A stretch of 7,146 nt of DNA from Dehalococcoidia bacterium UBA1123 (GCA_002313895.1 DCAW01000040.1:1-7146); one strand, 5' to 3'. Positions 1-5,311 are shown, counted from the stretch's first letter. Notes: generated by a model from the letters alone, not told the origin. Made by a program: numbers and translations.

Positions 1-117
1 AATCTGTTGCTGTTGGGTCTGATCGGTTTGTCGATATTGGGAGTCCCCGTGGTCAGTACATTATTCAGTCTCGCTAACACGATGATGTTGTGGATTGTGG
101 TGGTCCCTGTGGGATAG
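1..117 (+). CDS. C-terminal end of an unidentified membrane protein (partial)
   Basis: Frame 1 is open from the left edge to a TAG at 115-117, giving 38 residues. The peptide is almost wholly hydrophobic (it begins NLLLLGLIGLSILG and ends WIVVVPVG) and looks like one or two transmembrane segments at the end of a multi-pass protein. Third codon positions are richer in G/C than in the competing frame 3, which is open only to a TAA at 75-77 and reads as a hydrophilic peptide. I do not recognise the family; a permease or transporter subunit would fit, but this is inference from hydrophobicity alone. No typical terminator with a T-run follows it. The start and most of the gene lie outside the window. 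Confidence 0.45.
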   Translation, partial: NLLLLGLIGLSILGVPVVSTLFSLANTMMLWIVVVPVG

Positions 118-195
118 CGGTGGTCAATAGAATGGGCCATATGGTTCCGCCCAAGGCCCGGTTGTTGGATGGCACGATGCTACACTCCCACGGCC

Positions 196-201
196 TAAAA
201 T
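196..201 (+). promoter_or_regulatory. possible -10 element of the ffs promoter
   Basis: TAAAAT matches five of six bases of the sigma-70 -10 consensus. A start about 7 bases downstream (near 208) would leave a 5' leader of roughly 25-30 nt before the mature SRP RNA. That resembles E. coli, where the 4.5S precursor has a 5' leader of about two dozen nt removed by RNase P. No good -35 hexamer lies 16-18 bp upstream (173-178 is CACGAT), so this is a weak call based mainly on position. Confidence 0.3.
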
Positions 202-235
202 GGGTTTGTGGCAGCGTCTTCGCGGATTGAACAAT

Positions 236-348
236 GGCGGCGGCGGCTGGTCTCCTTGGTGGCGACAGGTTGTGAACCCGGTCAGGTCCGGAAGGAAGCA
301 GCCGCAGCAACGAGGTCGAGTGCCAGGATAAGGCTGGCCGGCGTCGCC
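236..348 (+). ncRNA. ffs: 4.5S / bacterial small signal recognition particle RNA
   Basis: This is the RNA core of the signal recognition particle, which binds Ffh and directs ribosomes making membrane proteins to FtsY. The near-invariant apical domain is intact: GGU (280-282) pairs with GCC (301-303), the 4x4 symmetric loop is CAGG (283-286) opposite AGCA (297-300), UCC (287-289) pairs with GGA (294-296), and a GGAA tetraloop closes it at 290-293. The basal helix is formed by GGCGGCG (236-242) with CGUCGCC (342-348), containing one G-U pair. The resulting length of about 113 nt is very close to the 114-nt E. coli RNA, so this is the short type without an Alu domain. Ends are inferred from pairing and may be off by a few bases. 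The downstream sequence is pyrimidine-rich (about 349-365) but has no separate hairpin. Placement immediately before dnaX is seen in other proteobacteria. Confidence 0.95.
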
Positions 349-420
349 TCCAATTCCTCTCTGTTATATTGACAGGCTAACCCCGATGGCCCGGACTGGT
401 CGTATTGTGACAATTTTGAT

Positions 421-2031
421 ATGAGTTATCAGGCCCTTGCGCGACGCTGGCGCCCGCGACAGTTTGCCGATGTTGTCGGCCAGGAATCAACGGTGACGGC
501 ATTGACGGCAGCGTTGACGCAGAATCGCGTTCATCACGCCTTTCTCTTTGCGGGAACTCGCGGTGTTGGCAAGACTACCTTGGCCCGCTTGTTGGCTAAG
601 GCATTGAATTGTGATCGCGGTGTGTCGGCAGAGCCGTGTTCAAAATGTGATGCGTGTATCGCAGTTGATGAGGGTCGCTACATTGATTTGATCGAGGTCG
701 ACGCGGCTTCTCGTACGCGGGTGGACGACACGCGGGAGCTCCTCGACAACGTTCAGTATGCGCCGACGATGGGTCGTTTTAAGGTGTACCTGATCGATGA
801 AGTACACATGCTGTCCGGGCACAGTTTTAATGCCTTGTTAAAAACGCTGGAGGAACCACCCGCCCATGTGAAGTTTTTGCTGGCCACCACCGATCCACAG
901 AAGTTGCCGCCGACCATTCTTTCTCGCTGTCTGCAGTTTAATCTACGTGCATTGCAAGTCATTGAAATCGTTTCACAAATGGAGAAGATACTGAAATCGG
1001 AAGCGGTGGAGTTTGACCTGGATGCACTCAATACGCTGGCGCGGGCAGCGGCGGGCAGTATGCGGGACGGACTCAGCCTGCTTGATCAGGCGATTGCTTT
1101 TGGCAGTGGAACGGTGGCGGGTGGTGCTATACGTGACATGCTCGGCATGATCGAAACGCGGCAGGTTGAGCAATTGATCCGTGCGTTGGCAGAGGCAGAT
1201 GTCGCGGCATTGCTGGACGTCGTGGAAGCGCTCCGGGAGCGCGCATTGGATTATCGATTAGTGCTAGACGATTTGCTCGTGTCGCTCCATGACATCTGTT
1301 TGTATCAGATTGCTCCGAATGCTGTCGATGCCAAAGCGCTAGATGCCGGTTTCATTGCTGAATTATCCGAGTTAATGACGCCTGAGGATGTGCAGTTGTT
1401 TTACCAGATCGGATTGCTTGGCAAGGCTGATTTGCCGCTGGCGCCTGATCCGGCCACTGGCTTTGAAATGGCGCTGCTGCGCATGCTGTTGTTCAGGCCC
1501 GATGCTTCGAATGGGGAAGAGGACACCTCTGAGGAGTCCGAGACCTTACCGGTCAAACGATCACCAGTGCGAGTTGCTCCGGACAAGAAGAGGTCGCAGA
1601 GTGACTCAGTGCCCAAGTCGCTTAATCCTGCGGAGCCATCAGTGTGGGCTCGGTTGGTGGGTGATGCTGCTCTTGAAGGTGTTTCACGTGAGCTGGCAAT
1701 GAACCTTTCACCACAGACGTACGAATCGGGCACATTGACCGTTGGACTATCGAGCGCGCTGCAGCATCTGGATAAATCGACCCGTCGTCAGGAGGTCGAG
1801 AAGAAGATCGGCGTCTTGTTGGGTGAGGAGGCCTTTGCCTTACAGGTGGTGAAGGCATCGCACACAAGTGATGCTGCGACACCGGTCGTGGTCCAAGCAA
1901 AGCGTACCGAGGAAGCGAAACAACAGGCTTACAATAAATTAATGCAGGATCCGGTCGTGCAGGACATTATTGATCGATTCGATGCGACTGTTGTTCCAGA
2001 TTCTGTCCAGACAGGTCAGAAAGGAGGGTGA
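421..2031 (+). CDS. dnaX: DNA polymerase III subunit tau (DnaX clamp loader)
   Basis: DnaX is the ATPase of the DNA polymerase III clamp loader; its tau form also tethers the polymerase core and the DnaB helicase at the fork. The 536-residue product begins with the canonical MSYQALARRWRP. Visible elements are Walker A GTRGVGKT (45-52), zinc ligands C64, C73, C76 and C79, Walker B LIDEVH with D126 and E127, the SRC arginine finger (R169), and sensor 2 GSMRDG (R215). These positions match E. coli residue for residue. Domain III ends near 358. A charged, low-complexity linker follows (about 360-404), then a tau-like C-terminal domain from SVWARL to the end that aligns by eye with the polymerase-alpha-binding domain V. 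The protein is about 100 residues shorter than E. coli tau (643), with the loss in the linker and domain IV region. No A-AAA-AAG slippery heptamer is visible, so the shorter gamma form may not be made by that route. The start lacks a clear Shine-Dalgarno sequence. The stop lies 2 bases before ybaB. Confidence 0.97.
   Translation: MSYQALARRWRPRQFADVVGQESTVTALTAALTQNRVHHAFLFAGTRGVGKTTLARLLAKALNCDRGVSAEPCSKCDACIAVDEGRYIDLIEVDAASRTRVDDTRELLDNVQYAPTMGRFKVYLIDEVHMLSGHSFNALLKTLEEPPAHVKFLLATTDPQKLPPTILSRCLQFNLRALQVIEIVSQMEKILKSEAVEFDLDALNTLARAAAGSMRDGLSLLDQAIAFGSGTVAGGAIRDMLGMIETRQVEQLIRALAEADVAALLDVVEALRERALDYRLVLDDLLVSLHDICLYQIAPNAVDAKALDAGFIAELSELMTPEDVQLFYQIGLLGKADLPLAPDPATGFEMALLRMLLFRPDASNGEEDTSEESETLPVKRSPVRVAPDKKRSQSDSVPKSLNPAEPSVWARLVGDAALEGVSRELAMNLSPQTYESGTLTVGLSSALQHLDKSTRRQEVEKKIGVLLGEEAFALQVVKASHTSDAATPVVVQAKRTEEAKQQAYNKLMQDPVVQDIIDRFDATVVPDSVQTGQKGG
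2022..2027 (+). promoter_or_regulatory. strong Shine-Dalgarno of ybaB, inside the 3' end of dnaX
   Basis: AGGAGG lies within the last codons of dnaX. It leaves a 6-base spacer to the ATG at 2034 but none to the in-frame GTG at 2028, so it decides the ybaB start in favour of ATG 2034. It is the only textbook ribosome-binding site in the window; dnaX, recR, pyrC, dksA and smc have weak or no recognisable ones. Confidence 0.8.
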
Positions 2032-2033
2032 AA

Positions 2034-2354
2034 ATGAAAGGACCATTGGGCAACATCATGAAACAAGCACAGGAGATGCAGGACAACCTGAAAAAGGCGC
2101 AGGAAGAATTAGCGACGATAGAGGTGACAGGCAGTGCGGGAGGCGGTTTGGTTGAGATCATCATGACCTGTCGACATGATATTCGGCGTGTCTGTATCGA
2201 CGACAGCCTTATTGGTGATGATAAGGAGGTGTTGGAAGATCTTGTTGCGGCCGCGGTAAACGATGCGGTTCGCCGGGTTGAAAAAACCAGTCAGGAGAAA
2301 ATGGGGGGTTTGACCGCTGGACTCAATATTCCGGGTCTTAATCTGCCGTTTTGA
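2034..2354 (+). CDS. ybaB: YbaB/EbfC family nucleoid-associated protein
   Basis: YbaB/EbfC proteins are small homodimeric DNA-binding proteins that coat the nucleoid; they are nearly always encoded between dnaX and recR. The 106-residue product has the family hallmarks: GNIMKQAQEMQ near the N-terminus, the E-V-T-G-x-x-G-G-G-L segment, the core stretch IDDSLIGDDKEVLEDLVAAA, an arginine-rich NDAVRRVE helix, and a C-terminus ending in LPF. Length is typical (E. coli 109). I chose ATG 2034 rather than GTG 2028 because the AGGAGG at 2022-2027 is correctly spaced only for the ATG. The GTG alternative would add two residues and overlap the dnaX stop. Translation is very probably coupled to dnaX, and the gene is followed after 3 bases by recR. 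Confidence 0.95.
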   Translation: MKGPLGNIMKQAQEMQDNLKKAQEELATIEVTGSAGGGLVEIIMTCRHDIRRVCIDDSLIGDDKEVLEDLVAAAVNDAVRRVEKTSQEKMGGLTAGLNIPGLNLPF

Positions 2355-2357
2355 TTC

Positions 2358-2957
2358 ATGTCTGAGAGTCGCTCAATTGATCGATTAAGGCAAGCCCTGA
2401 AACGGTTACCTGGTGTTGGGCCGAAGACGGCTCAGCGAATGGCGTTTCACCTGCTTGAAAGGGATAGAGAAGGGGCGCGCCTACTGGCTGAAGCGATTAA
2501 TGATGCCGCTGATTCGGTCAAGCATTGTGTTCGCTGCAACAATTTCAGTGAAACTGAGACGTGTGCCATTTGCACCTCCCCCAAGCGCGAAGCGGGCTTA
2601 TTGTGTGTGGTCGAAACACCGGCGGATCTCGAAACCATCGAACAGGCCGGCGCTTACACGGGGCTCTATTTTGTTCTCATGGGGTACTTGTCGCCGTTGG
2701 ATGGCATCGGCCCCGATGAATTGGCCATCAGCCGGCTGCTGCTGATTCTAGATGAAAATCCTGTGACCGAAGTCATTCTGGCGACCAACCTGACTGTCGA
2801 AGGGCAGGCGACGGCAGATTATTTGGCAGATCAGTTTGCCAGCAGGGAGATTGTGATTAGTCGTCTGGCCCGGGGCGTGCCAGCGGGTGGAGAGCTCGAG
2901 TATATGGATTCAAATACCCTGAATCAGGCGTTCGCCGATCGGCGAGCTATTCATTAA
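2358..2957 (+). CDS. recR: recombination mediator protein RecR
   Basis: RecR works with RecO (and RecF) to load RecA onto SSB-coated single-stranded DNA at gaps. The 199-residue product is full length for the family. Domains in order: a helix-hairpin-helix with LPGVGPKTAQRMAFHLL (about 17-33), a zinc finger with C57, C60, C69 and C72, a Toprim domain with the acidic residues E86 and D90 in VVETPAD and the conserved YFVLMGYLSPLDGIGPD segment (104-120), and the C-terminal RGVPAGGELEY motif (172-182). One small departure is NLTVEG at 144-149 where many RecR proteins have NPTVEG. The start is 3 bases after the ybaB stop with no Shine-Dalgarno sequence, suggesting translational coupling in the dnaX-ybaB-recR transcript. 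The gene converges on pyrC. Confidence 0.97.
   Translation: MSESRSIDRLRQALKRLPGVGPKTAQRMAFHLLERDREGARLLAEAINDAADSVKHCVRCNNFSETETCAICTSPKREAGLLCVVETPADLETIEQAGAYTGLYFVLMGYLSPLDGIGPDELAISRLLLILDENPVTEVILATNLTVEGQATADYLADQFASREIVISRLARGVPAGGELEYMDSNTLNQAFADRRAIH
2930..2947. terminator. palindromic hairpin at the recR 3' end, possible weak bidirectional terminator
   Basis: Bases 2932-2945 (TCGCCGATCGGCGA) are a perfect 14-bp palindrome. In RNA the stem extends to GUUCGCC / GGCGAGC, 7 bp with one G-U pair around a GAUC loop. It lies in the last recR codons, 40-55 nt beyond the pyrC stop on the other strand, so either transcript could fold it. The downstream tracts are only weakly T-rich on the + side (TATTCATT) and not on the - side. 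A true intrinsic terminator is therefore uncertain. No better candidate is seen in the 40-bp gap at 2958-2997. Confidence 0.3.
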
Positions 2958-2997
2958 CACGCCGCCGGACAATGATTGGGAAGCCGAGTGGTCCAGA

Positions 2998-4332
2998 TTA
3001 GAGGGTTTGTGTGGAATCGAACGTCAAGGGTTGCCCAAAGATACCTGGTCGAATTGCGCCATCGGCATAGACCACGCGGCCACCGACCACGGTAACCAAC
3101 GGCCAACCGGTTAGTCGACGACCTCGGTAGGCACTCCACCCCGCTCGACTGACCACATCTTCATCTTGAAGTAACTGAGCGGTTTGCATGTCGACTAACG
3201 TCAGGTCGGCATCAAAGCCTTCCGCGATTTGGCCCTTGTTGGGTATGCCATAAAGCTGCGCGGGACCACGACACATCCAGTTCAGAATATCTGCTAGTGT
3301 GCACCGTCCCTCAGTCATTGCCGTCAGCATCAATGGCAGCGAGGTTTCGACACCCGGCATGCCGCTAGGCGTTGCTGGGTAGTTCACTGATTTCTCGGCC
3401 AGGGTGTGGGGTGCGTGATCGGTTGCAATGATATCAATCACGCCATCGTGAAGTCCCTGCCAAAGTTGATCAGCGTTGGCGGGTTCTCGTATCGGGGGAT
3501 TCATCACTACCCGTGCACCTTGGGTTTTGTAGTCTTCAGTGCTGAGAAAGAGATGATTGGGAATGACTTCGCAGGTCACCTGCGAAGGTTTGTTCTGGCG
3601 CAATAACTCAACTTCCTCCCCGGTGGAGAGATGCAGAATATGCAGGCGTCGGCCGTAGCGCTCGGACAACTCTAGTGCTCGCCGCGTGGCGATACACGCA
3701 GTTTCGGAATCTCGCACTTGTGAGTGGATAGAATAGTCATACGTCGTGTTGTTATCGCTGAGTAACGTGCTAGTCCGTTGCTTGATACGATACTCATCTT
3801 CGGCGTGTACGGCAATTAGTCGTTGGCCGTGAGAAAAGATCTTATCTAGCGAGGTGTCGTCATCGACGAGTAGGCTGCCCGTGCTAGAGCCCATGAAAAT
3901 CTTTATCCCACAGGCGGGATGAACGTTATTCAAAGATTCAAGGTTGGATTTCGTGGCGCCGACAAAGAAACCAAAGTTTGCAACGCAGGTTTCAGAAGCG
4001 CGTTTGAGTTTCCAATCCATTTGCGTCTGATCAATGGTGGGTGGGTTGCAGTTAGGCATCTCCAAAAAAGAAGTCACCCCGCCGCGCACGGCGGCACGTG
4101 CGCCTGAACCAAGGTCTTCCTTGTGAGTCGCCCCAGGCTCGCGGAAGTGAACCTGGGGGTCGATTACACCGGGAAGTAGCAGATGACCGTTGCCATCAAC
4201 ACTTTCTGAGCTCTGCGAATTGATGGATGCGGAAATTTCCTGAATGCGCCCGTCGCGGCACCCCACATCACCCGCCATGGTGCTGCCATCGTTGCAAGCG
4301 ATGCTGGCATTGCGAACGATTAGATCGTACAT
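2998..4332 (-). CDS. pyrC: dihydroorotase, class I (amidohydrolase family)
   Basis: Dihydroorotase interconverts N-carbamoyl-L-aspartate and dihydroorotate, the third step of de novo pyrimidine synthesis, in the cytoplasm. The 444-residue product is of the class I type, unlike the 348-residue class II PyrC of E. coli. Visible motifs are DPQVHFREPG (58-67), the MPNCNPPT segment (92-99), GIKIFMGSSTGSLLVD with the presumed carboxylated lysine K144, HAEDE (H176), LHILHLST (H231/H234), and the catalytic aspartate in ATDHAPH (D305). The usual HxH metal pair reads Q60-x-H62. From memory, this Q is shared by a subfamily with DxQVHFREPG, including a Porphyromonas protein, so it need not mean loss of activity. 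Allantoinase or another hydantoinase-like enzyme is a less likely alternative. The start MYDLIVRNA is canonical for the family; no clear Shine-Dalgarno sequence precedes it. It lies 91 bp downstream of dksA and appears to have its own promoter. Confidence 0.9.
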   Translation of the reverse strand: MYDLIVRNASIACNDGSTMAGDVGCRDGRIQEISASINSQSSESVDGNGHLLLPGVIDPQVHFREPGATHKEDLGSGARAAVRGGVTSFLEMPNCNPPTIDQTQMDWKLKRASETCVANFGFFVGATKSNLESLNNVHPACGIKIFMGSSTGSLLVDDDTSLDKIFSHGQRLIAVHAEDEYRIKQRTSTLLSDNNTTYDYSIHSQVRDSETACIATRRALELSERYGRRLHILHLSTGEEVELLRQNKPSQVTCEVIPNHLFLSTEDYKTQGARVVMNPPIREPANADQLWQGLHDGVIDIIATDHAPHTLAEKSVNYPATPSGMPGVETSLPLMLTAMTEGRCTLADILNWMCRGPAQLYGIPNKGQIAEGFDADLTLVDMQTAQLLQDEDVVSRAGWSAYRGRRLTGWPLVTVVGGRVVYADGAIRPGIFGQPLTFDSTQTL

Positions 4333-4340
4333 CAGTTAAC

Positions 4341-4360
4341 GCTGAACGCTTCGCATCAGC
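4341..4360 (-). promoter_or_regulatory. stem-loop in the pyrC leader next to the start codon
   Basis: In the mRNA sense, GCUGA (from 4360) pairs perfectly with UCAGC (ending at 4341), and an inner UGC / GCG stem closes a GAA loop with one bulged U. The hairpin begins directly after the C-run and ends 8 nt before the AUG, where it would cover the ribosome-binding region. Its role is inferred from position. Confidence 0.45.
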
Positions 4361-4369
4361 GGGGGGGGG
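4361..4369 (-). repeat. C9 homopolymer in the pyrC leader (G9 on + strand)
   Basis: Nine consecutive G on the + strand are nine C in the pyrC mRNA sense. The run starts immediately downstream of a good -10 element, so transcription would be expected to start inside it. It is by far the longest homopolymer in the window. It could support variable start-site choice, reiterative transcription, or length variation by replication slippage. Confidence 0.8.
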
Positions 4370-4396
4370 ATTCTAAGCGGGCGCCAAGCATTGCAA
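4370..4396 (-). promoter_or_regulatory. candidate pyrC promoter
   Basis: Reading on the - strand, TTGCAA (4396-4391) is followed after 15 bp by TAGAAT (4375-4370), a five-of-six match to the -10 consensus. The -35 match is only four of six and the spacer is shorter than the usual 16-18, so the -10 carries most of the call. A start 6-8 bases downstream would lie in the C9 run. pyrC may also be reached by read-through from dksA. Confidence 0.5.
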
Positions 4397-4403
4397 GCCG
4401 GTG

Positions 4404-4418
4404 GGCAGCAGAGCCGCC
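4404..4418 (-). terminator. small hairpin after dksA, weak terminator or attenuator candidate
   Basis: On the - strand GGCGGC and GCUGCC form a 6-bp stem with one G-U pair and a UCU loop, starting 6 bases after the dksA stop codon. No U-run follows, so it is not a standard intrinsic terminator. Some dksA transcripts may continue into pyrC. Confidence 0.25.
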
Positions 4419-4423
4419 TCGTA

Positions 4424-5083
4424 TTAGTACCCCTGTTTTTCGCGCAATTCGTTTAAGTTTTTGCAGTCGATGCACTGGGTTGCCGTGGGTCGAGCTTCTA
4501 GTCGTTGTACGCCAATTTCTATACCACAATTCTCACAATAACCATAATCACCGCTTGCGATTGCGGCGCGTGATTCATCAATCTTGCGAATCAATTTACG
4601 TTCACGATCTCGTGTTCGAAGTTCAAGTGATCGATCCGTTTCCTGGCTGGCGCGATCATTTGGGTCAGGTAGATTCAGTAGTTCATCCTGCATAGCCGAT
4701 ACGGTACGTTCGAGGTCATCCACAAGTTCGTGGCGCCAGGACTTAAGAATGCCATCGAAATGACCGATTTGCTGCTCATTCATATAGCGCTCGTTCCGTT
4801 TCTCTCGATAAGGCACGATGCCGTGGACCAACTCGAGGGAGGCAGGGCTTGGTCGAGTCGATGTTGTCGTTACCCTAGGTTTGCTGGTTTTTCCGCCAGC
4901 CTTTTTCCTCCTGCCGACGGAGGTTCGTCCACCGTTCGTTTTTTTCTCGGCCGCGAGCTTTTTTGGGGCGACCTTTTTGGCGGCACTGGGTTTGCCAATG
5001 GCCTTTTTCGGACTGGCGGAGCGGGAGGCAGCCGCGCTCGATCGAGTTTTGCCTTTCTTTGCGGTCTGTGTTGGAGTAGCCAT
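4424..5083 (-). CDS. dksA: RNA polymerase-binding transcription factor DksA with long basic N-terminal tail
   Basis: DksA inserts a coiled coil into the RNA polymerase secondary channel and, with ppGpp, adjusts initiation at rRNA and biosynthetic promoters. The C-terminal part (about 85-219) closely matches E. coli DksA: PYREKRNERYMNEQQ (91-105), the coiled-coil tip DPNDRA with D140, D143 and A145, the SLELRTRDRERKLI stretch (152-165), and zinc ligands C183, C186, C204 and C207 in GYCENCG and CIDC. The protein is 219 residues against 151 in E. coli. The excess is an N-terminal tail of about 80 residues with 16 Lys and 6 Arg but one acidic residue in the first 72, rich in Ala, Ser, Thr and Pro (for example SAAKKVAPKK), resembling histone H1-like tails. 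The frame is open throughout and ATG 5083 is the first start after a good promoter, but no Shine-Dalgarno sequence is visible, so a shorter start near residue 80 is not fully excluded. It lies upstream of pyrC and divergent from smc. Confidence 0.93.
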   Translation of the reverse strand: MATPTQTAKKGKTRSSAAASRSASPKKAIGKPSAAKKVAPKKLAAEKKTNGGRTSVGRRKKAGGKTSKPRVTTTSTRPSPASLELVHGIVPYREKRNERYMNEQQIGHFDGILKSWRHELVDDLERTVSAMQDELLNLPDPNDRASQETDRSLELRTRDRERKLIRKIDESRAAIASGDYGYCENCGIEIGVQRLEARPTATQCIDCKNLNELREKQGY

Positions 5084-5131
5084 AATTTGAGTCTGGTAAG
5101 TTTAGTTATTCGGTGAGATAGGCGGCGGGGG

Positions 5132-5160
5132 TTTATAACAGACCAATTTGGCCCGTGCAA
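5132..5160 (-). promoter_or_regulatory. dksA promoter with extended -10 and GC-rich discriminator
   Basis: On the - strand, TTGCAC (5160-5155) is separated by exactly 17 bp from TATAAA (5137-5132), a five-of-six -10 match preceded by TGT, which makes it an extended -10 (TGn). The next 11 bases (5131-5121) are all G or C (CCCCCGCCGCC). The predicted start is near 5125, giving a leader of about 40 nt before the dksA ATG. GC-rich discriminators are a known feature of promoters inhibited by ppGpp and DksA. Confidence 0.7.
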
Positions 5161-5189
5161 TGGGTATGTAAAGTTAGGGGCTAGCTGAC

Positions 5190-5226
5190 TTCATTAATGG
5201 CGGACATGGCTGCGGGTTTTCATTAA
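5190..5226. repeat. direct repeat TTCATTAA in the dksA-smc divergent region
   Basis: The octamer TTCATTAA occurs at 5190-5197 and again at 5219-5226, start to start 29 bp, close to three helical turns. The first copy overlaps the palindrome CATTAATG (5192-5199). It lies between the two divergent promoters. It could be a regulator site, but two AT-rich octamers in about 300 bp can also occur by chance. Confidence 0.3.
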
Positions 5227-5230
5227 ATTG

Positions 5231-5254
5231 CCGGTACCGAAGACACGGTTCCGG
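5231..5254. promoter_or_regulatory. inverted repeat abutting the smc -10, possible operator
   Basis: CCGGTACCG (5231-5239) and CGGTTCCGG (5246-5254) are inverted copies matching at 8 of 9 positions around a 6-bp spacer (AAGACA). The right arm ends at the base before TATAAT, so the dyad covers the place where the -35 and spacer would be. A protein bound here would block or replace the -35 contact. No regulator family can be named from this. Confidence 0.4.
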
Positions 5255-5260
5255 TATAAT
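5255..5260 (+). promoter_or_regulatory. -10 element of the likely smc promoter
   Basis: TATAAT is a perfect sigma-70 -10 hexamer. The -35 position at 17 bp spacing (5232-5237, CGGTAC) is poor, and the nearest TTG-containing hexamer (TTGCCG at 5228-5233) is 21 bp away. Initiation would begin near 5267 and give an smc leader of about 125 nt. The poor -35 together with the overlapping dyad suggests an activator- or repressor-dependent promoter. Confidence 0.5.
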
Positions 5261-5311
5261 TGACCCCGCTTTGAGCAGATTCACGCCTCCTTATTTTTCC
5301 CCCCACGTTCC

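Noticed and set aside
134..159. GGGCC / GGCCC hairpin after the left-edge gene as a terminator
   Set aside because: The stem is only 5 bp plus a short inner stem, and no T-run follows; not supported as an intrinsic terminator.
74..310. A 78-codon open frame on the - strand across ffs
   Set aside because: It runs through the conserved SRP RNA, has no recognisable protein character, and is explained by the RNA gene on the + strand.
369..408. A perfect -35 hexamer TTGACA (369-374) before dnaX
   Set aside because: No -10-like hexamer lies 16-18 bp downstream (392-397 is CGGACT); the nearest, TATTGT at 403-408, is 28 bp away.
2028..2033. GTG at 2028 as the ybaB start
   Set aside because: It would directly abut the AGGAGG with no spacer and overlap the dnaX stop; ATG 2034 has a 6-base spacer and fits the family N-terminus.
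2967..2995. GGAC / GTCC pairing in the recR-pyrC gap as a terminator
   Set aside because: Only 4 bp of stem with a loop of about 20 bases and no T-run on either side.
4730..5116. Open frames of 128 and 90 codons on the + strand opposite dksA
   Set aside because: They are antisense shadows of the Lys/Ala-rich tail; the hydrophobic, Phe-rich translations mirror Lys codons. dksA on the - strand is unambiguous.
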